Part shown: piece by piece, positions 1-7,504 of the stretch | Numbering within the stretch: the stretch's first letter is position 1 | Layout: the number at the start of each line of letters is the position of its first letter | IMG/VR virus record: IMGVR_UViG_3300050020_000068 | Span: 1 to 27,357 of that record | Length of the DNA: 27,357 nt | Strand: one strand, 5' to 3' | Source: a virus | Notes under the pieces: generated by a model | Database searches by the model: none | What the model saw: only the letters and a program-made list of their open reading frames with translations | Told to the model about the DNA's origin: nothing | Made by a program: the position numbers and the translations under genes

Positions 1-464
1 GTGTTCGTCTGTCGAACGTCGTAGACCTGATAGCAGTTCGCCGGGAGGTCGTAGTAAGTCGTTCGCAGGGTGTAGGTCCCACCCGTCACCGCCTGAATCA
101 AGGGGCTGGCGAGAGTGATAGAAGTTCCACTAACGACGGTTTGAACCTCATACCAGTTCGTATCGTTCGCGGGCTGGATATAGCAGTTTGTCATGTTCGG
201 GTTTGAGGAAGTCCAAGCCGTCCCCGCCCCCGTCAATGCCGTACTTCCTGCCGTCCCGGTAATGGTCCCGGTCGTGTAGTCCGCAACGGTCTGGACAAAT
301 CCGTTAGTGATGAGCCAGGGCCAGTTATAGCGGGAGGCGATATCTTGCTGGATGATGTTCGCCCATCTAAGCGTCCTGGCACTATTGGCCGCAATGGTAT
401 TGTCGAGATTGAGGCGGTCCCCAATTTCGTTGTAGATGGTCTGGACCGTATTACTGTTCGCCAC
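1..464 (-). CDS. Partial head-tail adaptor-like protein (C-terminus off the left edge)
   Basis: A GTG codon at 464-462 opens a frame that stays open to the left edge (154 complete codons). It begins MANSNTVQTIYNEIGDRLNL and contains RYNWPWLI and a Gly/Thr-rich stretch (TGTITGTAGSTALTGAGTAW). Many phage adaptor/connector proteins share this style: a helical N-terminus, then a small beta domain with ITGTxGSxxxTGxGTxW. The G of GTG is also the last base of the upstream TAG, so translation is probably coupled to the neighbour. Its place after the capsid genes suits a protein joining head to tail. The start is inferred from the overlap. The adaptor call rests on pattern and position and is moderate; an unrelated virion protein remains possible. 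Confidence 0.55.
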   Translation of the reverse strand, partial: MANSNTVQTIYNEIGDRLNLDNTIAANSARTLRWANIIQQDIASRYNWPWLITNGFVQTVADYTTGTITGTAGSTALTGAGTAWTSSNPNMTNCYIQPANDTNWYEVQTVVSGTSITLASPLIQAVTGGTYTLRTTYYDLPANCYQVYDVRQTN

Positions 465-766
465 TAGGCAAACTCCTCGTAAGAGATGAGGACGCTAGTC
501 TCGTTACCGTCATCCGAGAAGTAGCACCCAGCCGGGAAAAAGAAACCCTCTTGGAAGTTGAACGTAACCCCCTGGTTGATGGTTCCGGTCTGCTGGATAT
601 AGATGGTCGCGCTTCCGGTCGATCCGTTTCGCAGGGTTGCCTGTGAGGCCGTCGCCCCGCTAATGATGGTCATGGCGTAGATCATCTTCGCCTGACCCGA
701 TACTCCGACCACGCCAGAGCCCCCGGCGACGGTCTTTAAGACGCTACCGTGAGTTCTGCCAGCCAT
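464..766 (-). CDS. Small virion-associated protein, paralogue A
   Basis: This 100-aa protein starts MAGRTHGSVLKT and ends SVLISYEEFA. It is clearly homologous over its whole length to the next gene upstream (766-1059). Shared blocks are MAGRTHGS at the start, a K-M-[IV]-Y-A segment, GVTFNF.EG.FFP in the middle and TSVL[IV]SYEE[FY]A at the end. It is rich in Gly, Thr and Ser with alternating hydrophobics, as expected of a small beta protein. Its ATG shares a base with the upstream TAA (TAATG), so the pair is likely translationally coupled. I do not recognise the family. Its place between the zinc-finger gene and the adaptor suggests a head decoration or head-completion role, which is inference. 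Confidence 0.75.
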   Translation of the reverse strand: MAGRTHGSVLKTVAGGSGVVGVSGQAKMIYAMTIISGATASQATLRNGSTGSATIYIQQTGTINQGVTFNFQEGFFFPAGCYFSDDGNETSVLISYEEFA

Positions 767-1059
767 TAGGCGTACTCCTCGTAGCTCACTAGAACGCTCG
801 TAGTGTTGCTCCCGATGGTACAGTAACAGTCGTCGGGGAAAAAGTATCCTTCCCCGAAATTGAACGTTACGCCTTGGCTAGTCGTTCCCGTTCCGGTGAT
901 GTAGGTAGTGCCGCCAGAACCGTTGTCCTTGAGGGTCAAGACCGCCGCCCCGCCCCCGGTGCTGATGATGTGGGCCGCGTAGACCATCTTCGGTTTACCC
1001 GCCACGCCAACAGCACCGGAGGAAGTCAGGTAAGCAGAGCCGTGAGTGCGTCCAGCCAT
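766..1059 (-). CDS. Small virion-associated protein, paralogue B
   Basis: This 97-aa protein begins MAGRTHGSAYLTSSGAVGV and ends TSVLVSYEEYA. It is the first copy, in transcription order, of a tandem duplicated pair with 464-766. The two are alike end to end but differ at many residues and by small indels in the middle, so the duplication is old. A good ribosome-binding site (AAGGAG) lies just before its ATG, whereas copy A relies on stop/start overlap. Function is unknown. The conserved N- and C-terminal blocks and diverged centre would fit two related subunits occupying neighbouring sites in a particle, but that is inference. Confidence 0.75.
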   Translation of the reverse strand: MAGRTHGSAYLTSSGAVGVAGKPKMVYAAHIISTGGGAAVLTLKDNGSGGTTYITGTGTTSQGVTFNFGEGYFFPDDCYCTIGSNTTSVLVSYEEYA

Positions 1060-1068
1060 AGATTCTCC

Positions 1069-1527
1069 TTATTCGTGCTTCTTTCGGCCCTTGTGAATGC
1101 GTAGGGCGTTTTCGCTTCTAAATTCCATACCGCATCCTTCGTGCTGGCAAATGAGATTGCTGACGGGCTTCTCTGCCGCGTTGGCGTCATACTCGATGAT
1201 CGGAACGTCCTCATTATCGACGGCCCAGCCTTCCGAGGTCTTAGCGGAAACCTCAAGCGGCTGCGGAATCGGCTTATCTCGACGCGCCCGAGACTCGGCA
1301 TCGCGCAGGGCTTCTTTCCATGCTTCCTGACCCGGCCCCCGGTCCAAGTTCAAGACGACGGGGAACACTGATACGTCATTGTCCTTCGTCATGAACGGTT
1401 TGAGGCAAGAGGGAGTCTGCGTGAACCGAATCACGCGATCCACAAATCCCGCCCCGATTAGTAAGACGGTTCCTTCGACGGCGCATACTTTTTGGCGAAG
1501 GCGATTATCGGCTGATAGCAAGGCCAT
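1069..1527 (-). CDS. Protein with C-terminal C2H2 zinc finger
   Basis: A 152-aa protein starting MALLSADNRLRQKVCAVEG. A longer in-frame start exists at 1647, but that part overlaps the glycosyltransferase gene. The ATG at 1527 sits one base after that gene's TAA (TAACATG) and is preferred. Residues 15-55 are hydrophobic and beta-like; residues 65-120 are charged. The last 26 residues form a C2H2 finger: C127, C132, H145 and H151, spaced C-x4-C-x12-H-x5-H, with F136 and L142 at the usual core positions. Single C2H2 fingers are common in eukaryotes and rare in phage proteins. Binding of zinc is likely; whether it binds nucleic acid or only stabilises a virion protein is unknown. Confidence 0.8.
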   Translation of the reverse strand: MALLSADNRLRQKVCAVEGTVLLIGAGFVDRVIRFTQTPSCLKPFMTKDNDVSVFPVVLNLDRGPGQEAWKEALRDAESRARRDKPIPQPLEVSAKTSEGWAVDNEDVPIIEYDANAAEKPVSNLICQHEGCGMEFRSENALRIHKGRKKHE

Positions 1528-1528
1528 G

Positions 1529-2374
1529 TTATTTTGTCTCCTGTAGTTGAGGTAGACGCTCAAGGATTGCCCTGAGTCGTACTGCGTATGTGTGCTGTGT
1601 GGCGATACGGCGTCCGTTCCTGGCGATTCCTTCCCGCTTTTCATCATTGGCGAGGAGGTCTTTAACGACGGCGCGGAGTTCGTCTAAGTCAGAATAGGCC
1701 GCGTAGTGAACGCCGTCAATGAATCCCAAACGTTCCATGTCTGGAAGTCGGGGGCTGACGAGGCAAGAACCAGAACACATGGCCTCGAATACCCGCATCC
1801 CAACATCCTCATTGATGGCCTGGTTCAAGACCAATTTCGATTGAGAGTACTTCTCCGTCATCTCTCGGAACATCCGATTCCCGAAGTAGAGCTTTGGCAC
1901 TACATCGAAGAACGCATGGACGGTTTCAACCCGTTTCCCGGCGTGTTGAGTGTGAAAATTTCCGATGAAACATCCGTCATAGGATTTCTCACGTTCCCCG
2001 ACATGGTGAATATCAGGATCGCAACCGAGGGCCAGGTAGGAAGGGTTAACGTGCCAGGGGAGGTCTAGCCCGCAAGACTGGCAGACCGTAACATAATCAA
2101 ACTTACCCGCCTCCGCGAACTTCAAACGCCAGTCAGTGTCCAGGTGAACGTCGATGGCGTAGTAGGCCGAAGGGTGTAATTCGGGATTCCAGACTTGAGT
2201 ATTAATCCCGTCGTCAACCTTGAGGTAGAAATCCGCATCCCCAGGTTTAACCTTATGGATATCTTCGGGGTAGACATGGACGGTTTCTAGTCCCAACTGC
2301 TGCGCGGCCCGCACGAAATACACCCCGGTCGAGTCGGGCCTAACGCGGTCCTCGAAAGAAACGATGATCTTCAT
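1529..2374 (-). CDS. Glycosyltransferase, GT-B type (CgeB / Glycos_transf_1_2-like)
   Basis: A 281-aa protein predicted to transfer a sugar from an activated donor. The N-terminal half has the Rossmann-like pattern of CgeB-type enzymes (KIIVSFEDR at the start, then DADFYLKVDDG near 46-56). The C-terminal half carries the family's signature NEDVGMRVFEAMCSGSCLV at 188-206, followed by GVHYAAYSDLDEL. In GT-B enzymes this segment contacts the nucleotide-sugar. The start ATG overlaps the upstream stop (ATGA), so it belongs to a tight three-gene glycosyltransferase operon (1529-4475). The target is not visible in sequence: a virion protein, modified DNA or host glycan are all possible. Family call good, substrate unknown. 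Confidence 0.85.
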   Translation of the reverse strand: MKIIVSFEDRVRPDSTGVYFVRAAQQLGLETVHVYPEDIHKVKPGDADFYLKVDDGINTQVWNPELHPSAYYAIDVHLDTDWRLKFAEAGKFDYVTVCQSCGLDLPWHVNPSYLALGCDPDIHHVGEREKSYDGCFIGNFHTQHAGKRVETVHAFFDVVPKLYFGNRMFREMTEKYSQSKLVLNQAINEDVGMRVFEAMCSGSCLVSPRLPDMERLGFIDGVHYAAYSDLDELRAVVKDLLANDEKREGIARNGRRIATQHTYAVRLRAILERLPQLQETK

Positions 2375-3693
2375 GCCGCCACCGCCTCAGGATGACAAGA
2401 ACATGAGTATCCTGGGATATGGTCTTTCAATACTCGTGGCAACCGTTCGCACGAAACCATGAACACATACCCAGGCTCAACGCTTTCCGTCCTGGTCACT
2501 CGGAAACAGCCGGAAGCCTCAATAATGTCCTTCAAGCTGTCGGGCGTGTATGCGGCGGTGTGGCTCGGATCGCATGATATCGCCTCGCAGTAACGCCAGT
2601 CGGGAACGATGATAACGAGTCTTCCGCCATCCTTGAGGACCCGGCCCCACTCGCGCAAAGCCTGGATAGGACGGATCAAATGCTCGGTCAGGTGCTTCGC
2701 CAGGATCGCGTCTACCGACTTATCCGCGAAGGGTTTAAGCTCAACCACATCGCAAGCCACTTCCCCGCCCGACGGAATGAGGGAGTTGTAGCCGACGCCG
2801 TAGTCCCCAGCGGGCCGGATATCGACGCCAATAACTCGCGGGTCAATCTTTTTGCCTCCGCATCCGAGGTCAAGGACTTTTCCGTCAAGATGCGGGGCCA
2901 GTTCTTCAAGGGCTAGTTTCTCCTCTGAGGCGATGAAATCAAAACCCCCGCCGCCAGGAAGCATATTGTTAACGGTCGTGTACCAGTTCTTGAAGCCATG
3001 CTTTTTAATCAGGGCCGCATTGATGGCCTCCGCATGGGCCTGGGAGTCCCAATAGTCACCATGGACCCTCTTCCCAGTCTGCCCGTAGTGGTGATAGAGG
3101 AAAGTACGTCGGCAAATCCCGAGGCGATACCCGGCCTGACGAATCCGAATCGAGTAATCAATGTCATCCCCGCCCGGCAGAGACTCGTCGAGATTGCCAA
3201 TCTTCTCGATAACCTCACGCTTGACGAGCATACACATGCCGGATAGAGCCGCAGATTCCAGGTACGGGGGCAAGCCGATATGGTTGAAGGACTGGTATCC
3301 CATGATCGCGTTGGAAGTGGGGCCGACGGCCCCGACTCCCGGCTTGTCGAAGGCGGCAATCATCTTCGGGAGCCAGCCGTAATCATGCTCCATGATCTGA
3401 ACGTCGTCATTGATGAAGCAAATGTACTTGGCCGGATCGTGGGCTAAGGCCCACTCAAGACCGCCGTTAATGCCGCCCATCCAGCCGAGATTGCTGGGGG
3501 CTTTGAGGACTATAATCCGAGTGTCGGAAACCTCTATTCTCTGATCCCCGTTGTTGACGATGATGAGCCTGAAAGGCTCTGCCGTGAACCGGACCAGGGA
3601 AGTGATGAACTTCTCTAGCGTGTGGCTGTTGAACGTCGGGCAAATGAAATCAACGGTCGCTTTGGCCGTATTCGCGCTCTGTTGAGTTTTCAA
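2371..3693 (-). CDS. Fused GT2 glycosyltransferase and SAM-dependent methyltransferase
   Basis: A 440-aa two-domain protein. Residues 14-240 are a GT-A (family 2) glycosyltransferase: VDFICPTFN at 14-22, IIVNNGD at 44-50, a metal-site variant NDD at 95-97 (FINDDVQIM), and GGDDIDYSIRIRQAG near 174-188, where the family keeps its acidic catalytic region. Residues 250-410 are a class I methyltransferase: motif I VLDLGCGG at 273-280, an acidic GVDIRP at the end of strand 2, then HLTEHL at 334-339 and GGRLVIIVPD. The natural reading is that one polypeptide adds a sugar and methylates it or the growing glycan. It overlaps both neighbours by four bases. No frameshift is seen, and both domains look complete. 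Confidence 0.88.
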   Translation of the reverse strand: MKTQQSANTAKATVDFICPTFNSHTLEKFITSLVRFTAEPFRLIIVNNGDQRIEVSDTRIIVLKAPSNLGWMGGINGGLEWALAHDPAKYICFINDDVQIMEHDYGWLPKMIAAFDKPGVGAVGPTSNAIMGYQSFNHIGLPPYLESAALSGMCMLVKREVIEKIGNLDESLPGGDDIDYSIRIRQAGYRLGICRRTFLYHHYGQTGKRVHGDYWDSQAHAEAINAALIKKHGFKNWYTTVNNMLPGGGGFDFIASEEKLALEELAPHLDGKVLDLGCGGKKIDPRVIGVDIRPAGDYGVGYNSLIPSGGEVACDVVELKPFADKSVDAILAKHLTEHLIRPIQALREWGRVLKDGGRLVIIVPDWRYCEAISCDPSHTAAYTPDSLKDIIEASGCFRVTRTESVEPGYVFMVSCERLPRVLKDHIPGYSCSCHPEAVAA

Positions 3694-4475
3694 GCGGGCA
3701 CCGCCACAGGCTTACAAACGAAAGACCCGTCATCCCGGTAGACCCCGGCGAATTTCTCTTTACGTCCGGTCGCCTTGACGTACTCCCACTCCGTTGCAAT
3801 CTCAGGATGACGGAGGTGTCCGACCTTGACCGACGTATCGACGACGATTTTAGCGTCAAGCAGCCGTTTCGCGTTGATACAGAACCAAATGTCCTCGCCA
3901 ATGTCGGAGTTGGAGAAGAACATCCCGCGCGGCATCTTCTCTTTCATCTTCTTGAGGAACGGGACGGAGATAAGGACCACTCCAAAGCCGATCCCGTCAA
4001 CCTTCACAACGGAGTCAGGTTCGTAGTCCTCGATCATGTTGTTGGAGAGGCGTTCGCCAGTGTCGCCCTTGATCCATTCATGGCTGTACATGACGGGCTT
4101 AAAGGGATGGACCCTTTGAGTACAAATCGGAGCCGCTATATCGGCCTTCTCTTTGACGAGAGTTTCATACACCCGCTCAAAACACCGTCGGGGTAGAATC
4201 ATGTCGTCGTCGGTCATAAAGAGGTAATCCATACCCAAACGGATTGCCTCATTCGCCATCGTTTCGCGGGCGTAGTTCACGCCACACCGCCCGGTGTTCC
4301 CGGTGAAGAACTTGAATTTCCCTTCAGTCTCCAAACGCCCCAGGGCCATGTACTGATCTAGTCGATTATCATGGGCGATACAATCAACCATCCCCGCGGA
4401 CGGCTCCGCGAGAAGAACCTTGATCTTGTCTTTTGCTTCAAACGGATTTATGGACTGATTTGTGTCAGTAGTCAT
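3690..4475 (-). CDS. Glycosyltransferase, GT-A fold
   Basis: A 261-aa protein. I place the start at 4475 (MTTDTNQSINPFEAKDKIKV) because that ATG overlaps the stop of the preceding 65-aa gene (ATGA). A longer frame to 4520 would run into that gene. The sequence has KIKVLLAEP near the N-terminus, then YLFMTDDDMILP around 84-95, whose DDD at 89-91 fits the metal-binding DxD motif of GT-A enzymes. A GIGFGVVLIS segment and a DIGEDIWFC segment follow, typical of the acceptor/catalytic half of family-2-like enzymes. It is the first enzyme of the three-gene sugar operon. Donor and acceptor cannot be told from sequence. Confidence 0.82.
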   Translation of the reverse strand: MTTDTNQSINPFEAKDKIKVLLAEPSAGMVDCIAHDNRLDQYMALGRLETEGKFKFFTGNTGRCGVNYARETMANEAIRLGMDYLFMTDDDMILPRRCFERVYETLVKEKADIAAPICTQRVHPFKPVMYSHEWIKGDTGERLSNNMIEDYEPDSVVKVDGIGFGVVLISVPFLKKMKEKMPRGMFFSNSDIGEDIWFCINAKRLLDAKIVVDTSVKVGHLRHPEIATEWEYVKATGRKEKFAGVYRDDGSFVCKPVAVPA

Positions 4476-4669
4476 AACCCTCCCGTTAATTTCCAATACT
4501 GAACGAGCAGCCAGTCCCAAACGTCACCCCTGCGGGCGTAGTAAATCCGGTGCCCGGCGTGTTTCCCCGAGGCGATATCCTTTTCGCGCAACAGCTTGTC
4601 GTCGAAATCGCAACGGTAAAGATTTGCGTTCGTGTTCCAACCGTCAAAAAGAGAGGGGGATTGAGACAT
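4472..4669 (-). CDS. Hypothetical 65-aa protein
   Basis: The protein starts MSQSPSLFDGWNTNANLYRC and is rich in aromatic residues near the end (DVWDWLLVQYWKLTGGL). Its stop TGA overlaps the ATG of the glycosyltransferase downstream, which supports both the frame and coupling to that operon. I do not recognise the family. The compact charged middle (DFDDKLLREKDIASGKHAGH) and Trp-rich tail suggest a small folded protein rather than a membrane segment. It could be a head protein at the end of the capsid block or an accessory of the sugar cassette. Confidence 0.65.
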   Translation of the reverse strand: MSQSPSLFDGWNTNANLYRCDFDDKLLREKDIASGKHAGHRIYYARRGDVWDWLLVQYWKLTGGL

Positions 4670-4689
4670 TTCAATATCCCTATTGATCT

Positions 4690-5130
4690 TTACAGGGCGC
4701 GAATCAAACCGCGCACCGTGATAGCGATACCGGAGATATCGTTATCGAGGACGACGATAGGCCCGAACGCGAAGGACTGACCGTTCGACTGAGCCGACAC
4801 CTGACCAGCCGCCGGACCCAGGATGAAGCCCTGCGCCGAGAGGCTGACCGCCGCCTTGGACGGAGTGCCCCAAATGGACTGGCGGGCTCCGTAGACCTGG
4901 ACGAGTCCAAAGCCGTTGGAAACCAAGTCCGCATTGAGAACGCCCGCGAAAGCCGCCAGGTTTGAAGTGGACGGGCTGTTGATGGCGTTGCCGTAGCTGA
5001 CCGAGGAAGCCAACGTGCCGTAAGACTCGAAACAGACGAGCGTGCTACCCGAGAGGGTCACGTTGGACACGTTCTGACCAACGATGAACACCGCATCGGC
5101 CTGGCTGGACGCCAACTGCTGAATAAGCAT
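4690..5130 (-). CDS. Putative small virion protein (146 aa)
   Basis: A 146-aa protein starting MLIQQLASSQADAVFIVGQN. It is dominated by short hydrophobic beta-like stretches with Ser, Gly, Ala and Asn (SNVTLSGSTLVCFESYG; SAQGFILGPAAGQVSAQSNG), and has few charged residues, as is common for phage capsid-associated proteins. A clear ribosome-binding site (AAGGAG) precedes the ATG. It follows the capsid gene and the 91-aa gene in the same direction at short spacing. A head-decoration or head-stabilising role is a position-based guess; no family motif is recognised. Confidence 0.7.
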   Translation of the reverse strand: MLIQQLASSQADAVFIVGQNVSNVTLSGSTLVCFESYGTLASSVSYGNAINSPSTSNLAAFAGVLNADLVSNGFGLVQVYGARQSIWGTPSKAAVSLSAQGFILGPAAGQVSAQSNGQSFAFGPIVVLDNDISGIAITVRGLIRAL

Positions 5131-5142
5131 TTTCTTTCTCCT

Positions 5143-5418
5143 TTACGCCGATATGATGCTGAACTGCCCTGCGGTCACGGTCGCCTGATTGTAGACCGTA
5201 AGAGTCACGATGCCAGCCGTACCAGACGGAGACACCAGAACGTCAATCGGAGCCGGGCCACTGGTGAGGTTCGCCAGGAACTGCGCCTGATAAACCTTCC
5301 CCGCGCCAATGCCGAGAGTACCGGGAGCATCCCCGGCCACTCCGCTCCAATCTCCAACGGTGAGCTTTAATGCTCCTCCGAGGGAAATAGACTTTACGTT
5401 AGCCGTTCCAAATGCCAT
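5143..5418 (-). CDS. Putative capsid-associated small protein (91 aa)
   Basis: A 91-aa protein starting MAFGTANVKSISLGGALKLT and ending ATVTAGQFSIISA. It has the alternating hydrophobic pattern of a small beta sandwich and is nearly free of charge in its second half. It lies three bases after the capsid stop, so it is probably made together with the capsid. Small beta proteins encoded directly beside the capsid often cement or decorate the shell; here that is inference from position and composition only. Confidence 0.72.
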   Translation of the reverse strand: MAFGTANVKSISLGGALKLTVGDWSGVAGDAPGTLGIGAGKVYQAQFLANLTSGPAPIDVLVSPSGTAGIVTLTVYNQATVTAGQFSIISA

Positions 5419-5421
5419 GGA

Positions 5422-6393
5422 TTAGGCCGTGATCCCGGTCAGAGATCCCAAGCGGCGGATGTTATCCGACGCAAGCTGACCCGCCCATAGAATCTGAGCG
5501 ACTTTCGCGTCCTGGTTCGCGGGGACAACGAATTTCGTGGTGATGAAGTTCGTGCCCTTGTTCGTGACGAGCTTGAGCGCGTCCGAGGACAAGAAATACA
5601 TCTTGCCAGCGGGCGTGTTCGGGTCGTAGGTCATCGCGGCACCCTTGAAGCGGAGGTTTTCAAACCCCGCGTCGGCCATGTCCGTATCAGAATAGCGAAG
5701 CTGAGGCTGGACGGTCGCTTCGTAATACTGATAGGAAGCCTGATCCGAACAAATCAGGTCAGGGGCACCCTTCGCCAAGCTCTGATTCGTGATGTTGTTG
5801 TACAGGTTTCTCATGTCCGCAAGGCCACGAGCCGCAAAGGAGCCAGAGGCCGTGGTCTGACACTGCCACCACGAGTTAGCCGACTTCGACACCTGACCAA
5901 CCGTGGTCGTGGTATCGACGAGGGTAACGGCGGTGTTGATGTTCGTCCCAGTCGTCGCGGACGCCCACAGGTCGATGTCCAGCTTATCGGCCAAGGACAT
6001 TTCGGCCTGAGTCACCTTCGACTCAAGAATCTTGATGATGGCCTTATCCCCGACGTTCTGGATGCGGTCCTCAAGACCCGAAATGCTGACGGTCGCGGCG
6101 TACTGCGCCCAAATGTAAGACGCCGCCGTAAGACCTTCCTGCGGGGTCGTGTCGATGATGCCGTACCCCGAGTAGGACTTAGCGGTCGAGTTCTTACCGT
6201 ACATCAACGGAAGGGCGAGGTTCGCGCCGCCATCGACCGTGAGCTTCGCCTTCTTCTTGAACCACATGAAGAGGGGAATCTTCGTGAAGATGTTATCCGC
6301 GAACTTCTTCTTGGGAATAGCGGCAAGAGTCGTAGACAGTAGCGCGTCTACATTACTCGGGCCGTACGTAAACTGCGCACCGGGAACGCTCAT
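5422..6393 (-). CDS. Major capsid protein (HK97-fold type)
   Basis: A 323-aa protein with a strong ribosome-binding site (AAAGGAG) before its ATG. Supporting traits are position (right after the scaffold-like gene, with portal and terminase upstream), typical length and layout. The N-terminus (TYGPSNVDALLSTTLAAIPK) leads into a K-rich segment with PLFMWFKKKAKLTVDGG. A long helix-like stretch follows (ISGLEDRIQNVGDKAIIKIL and EMSLADKLDIDLWAS), then a P-domain-like part with DLICSDQASYQYYEATVQPQ. The C-terminus (MYFLSSDALKLVTNKG to LASDNIRRLGSLTGI) resembles the end of many phage capsids, where surface residues are followed by an A-domain strand. It should form the icosahedral shell. Confidence 0.85.
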   Translation of the reverse strand: MSVPGAQFTYGPSNVDALLSTTLAAIPKKKFADNIFTKIPLFMWFKKKAKLTVDGGANLALPLMYGKNSTAKSYSGYGIIDTTPQEGLTAASYIWAQYAATVSISGLEDRIQNVGDKAIIKILESKVTQAEMSLADKLDIDLWASATTGTNINTAVTLVDTTTTVGQVSKSANSWWQCQTTASGSFAARGLADMRNLYNNITNQSLAKGAPDLICSDQASYQYYEATVQPQLRYSDTDMADAGFENLRFKGAAMTYDPNTPAGKMYFLSSDALKLVTNKGTNFITTKFVVPANQDAKVAQILWAGQLASDNIRRLGSLTGITA

Positions 6394-6433
6394 TTTTGGT
6401 CTCCTTTACGATTCATTCCCGGCACTATGGCTA

Positions 6434-7186
6434 TCAGTCATAGTCGTAGTTTCCGGGTTCACGGCCAGCCCGAACGTCTGCGGCAACTCTTTCCATCAAT
6501 TCGGCCCTGTCTGCGACTTTCACAACCGCGCTGTTGGCGGTCTGCGTGTTGTTACCACGCTCAACAGAGGCGGTCTTGCGCTCCGCAACCTGACCCCTCG
6601 CGGCCTTCGCAACGTCCTCTTTGTTCGTGTGCTGCTTGGCGATCCAATAGGCATCGTCGAAGCTGATATCCTTGTACTTGCGGAGGATAGGCTCGATCAA
6701 CCCGCGCTTGTCCAAGTCCTTAAAGTCGGGGAACTTGGAAATGGTCGCGTTGAGTTCGTTGGTCTTGGCTTCAAGCTGGAAATGCTGCTCCGTCTGCTGT
6801 AGCTTGGGTCCGATCTGGTTATCAACCAGGTGTCTCGCCGCGTCCTGAACCAACTTGACGAACTGGGCGCGGTCGGTAAGTCCTGCGGTGAACTGCTCGT
6901 CCGTGATCTCAAACGGCTTGGGCGGTTCGGGGGCGTTGAGTCCGGAAACCCACTTCTGAAAGCGGGGGTCGTTCTTGATCTGCTCAAGCTCTTTCGCGGC
7001 CTTGCGCGATGGTTCATAATCGGCGTACTTCGTGGACGTTTCCTTCTCGAAATACTCCCGAGTTCTGGCGTCGATCTTCGCCGGGTCGAACGCGGCTTCA
7101 ACGGGCGCGGCCTGAGTCTCCGTCGCCCCTTCGATGGGCGCGGCTTCGGTCTGCGTATCGCTCTGAATGGTGTCAGTAGCTTCCAT
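6434..7186 (-). CDS. Scaffolding-like protein
   Basis: A 250-aa protein, very rich in Glu, Lys, Ala and Gln and helical in pattern, with a disordered Thr/Glu/Ala-rich N-terminus (MEATDTIQSDTQTEAAPIEG) and a basic region near the end (RGQVAERKTASVERG). Composition and position immediately upstream of the major capsid gene are what is expected of a phage scaffolding protein, which guides shell assembly and then leaves or is digested. No protease gene is seen next to it. A ribosome-binding site (AAGGAG) precedes the ATG. An Arg-rich frame overlapping it is only a shadow. Confidence 0.75.
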   Translation of the reverse strand: MEATDTIQSDTQTEAAPIEGATETQAAPVEAAFDPAKIDARTREYFEKETSTKYADYEPSRKAAKELEQIKNDPRFQKWVSGLNAPEPPKPFEITDEQFTAGLTDRAQFVKLVQDAARHLVDNQIGPKLQQTEQHFQLEAKTNELNATISKFPDFKDLDKRGLIEPILRKYKDISFDDAYWIAKQHTNKEDVAKAARGQVAERKTASVERGNNTQTANSAVVKVADRAELMERVAADVRAGREPGNYDYD

Positions 7187-7210
7187 TTGATTTCTCCTTT
7201 CGATTCATCC

Positions 7211-7504
7211 TTACTTGAAAGTCTTGGCCGACCCTTCTTCCTTCTCGCCGTCCTCGCCTTCAACGGGCTCGGAGCCTTCGGCGGTCCCCTGGTACTGACC
7301 GGAGATTGCTTCGACGAGCTTGCCGAGGCTGGCCTTGATGTCGGCTATATCAGAAGCCATCGCCTGAATCTCAGGAGGCGGTCCACCTTGACCGGGATTC
7401 CCGGCACCAGGAGCGGCCCCCGGCGTTCCCGGTACGGGCGGCTGACCCGTAGGGGCCGGGTTGCTTCCACGGCTCTGCTGTAAAGCGGTCATCATTGGAT
7501 TCAC
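7211..7504 (-). CDS. Proline/glycine-rich small head-module protein
   Basis: A 97-aa protein. It starts with GTG at 7504, preceded by a strong AGGAGG, and its start overlaps the stop of the previous gene (GTGA). The first 45 residues are Pro/Gly/Ala/Gln-rich and probably disordered (GQPPVPGTPGAAPGAG). Residues 46-70 form a likely helix (IQAMASDIADIKASLGKLVE). The end is very acidic (EGSEPVEGEDGEKEEGS). It lies between the low-complexity protein and the scaffold. A part in scaffolding or capsid assembly is plausible; no family is recognised. Confidence 0.7.
   Translation of the reverse strand: MNPMMTALQQSRGSNPAPTGQPPVPGTPGAAPGAGNPGQGGPPPEIQAMASDIADIKASLGKLVEAISGQYQGTAEGSEPVEGEDGEKEEGSAKTFK

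Noticed and set aside
4476-4520. Longer start for the first glycosyltransferase
   Set aside because: It would overlap the 65-aa gene by 49 bases; the ATG at 4475 has the ATGA overlap used throughout the window.
6239-6802. 187-codon plus-strand open frame opposite the capsid and scaffold genes
   Set aside because: It lies antisense to two well-supported genes, has no ribosome-binding site or promoter, and crosses the capsid start region. It is a by-product of codon use on the minus strand.
6697-7263. 188-codon Arg/Ser-rich minus-strand frame
   Set aside because: Same DNA as the scaffold-like gene in another frame; its Arg/Pro/Ser bias is an artefact, and the scaffold frame has the ribosome-binding site.
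6830-7483. 217-codon plus-strand open frame
   Set aside because: Antisense to the scaffold-like gene and the Pro/Gly-rich gene; Arg/Leu/Gly-rich composition typical of a complement-strand shadow.
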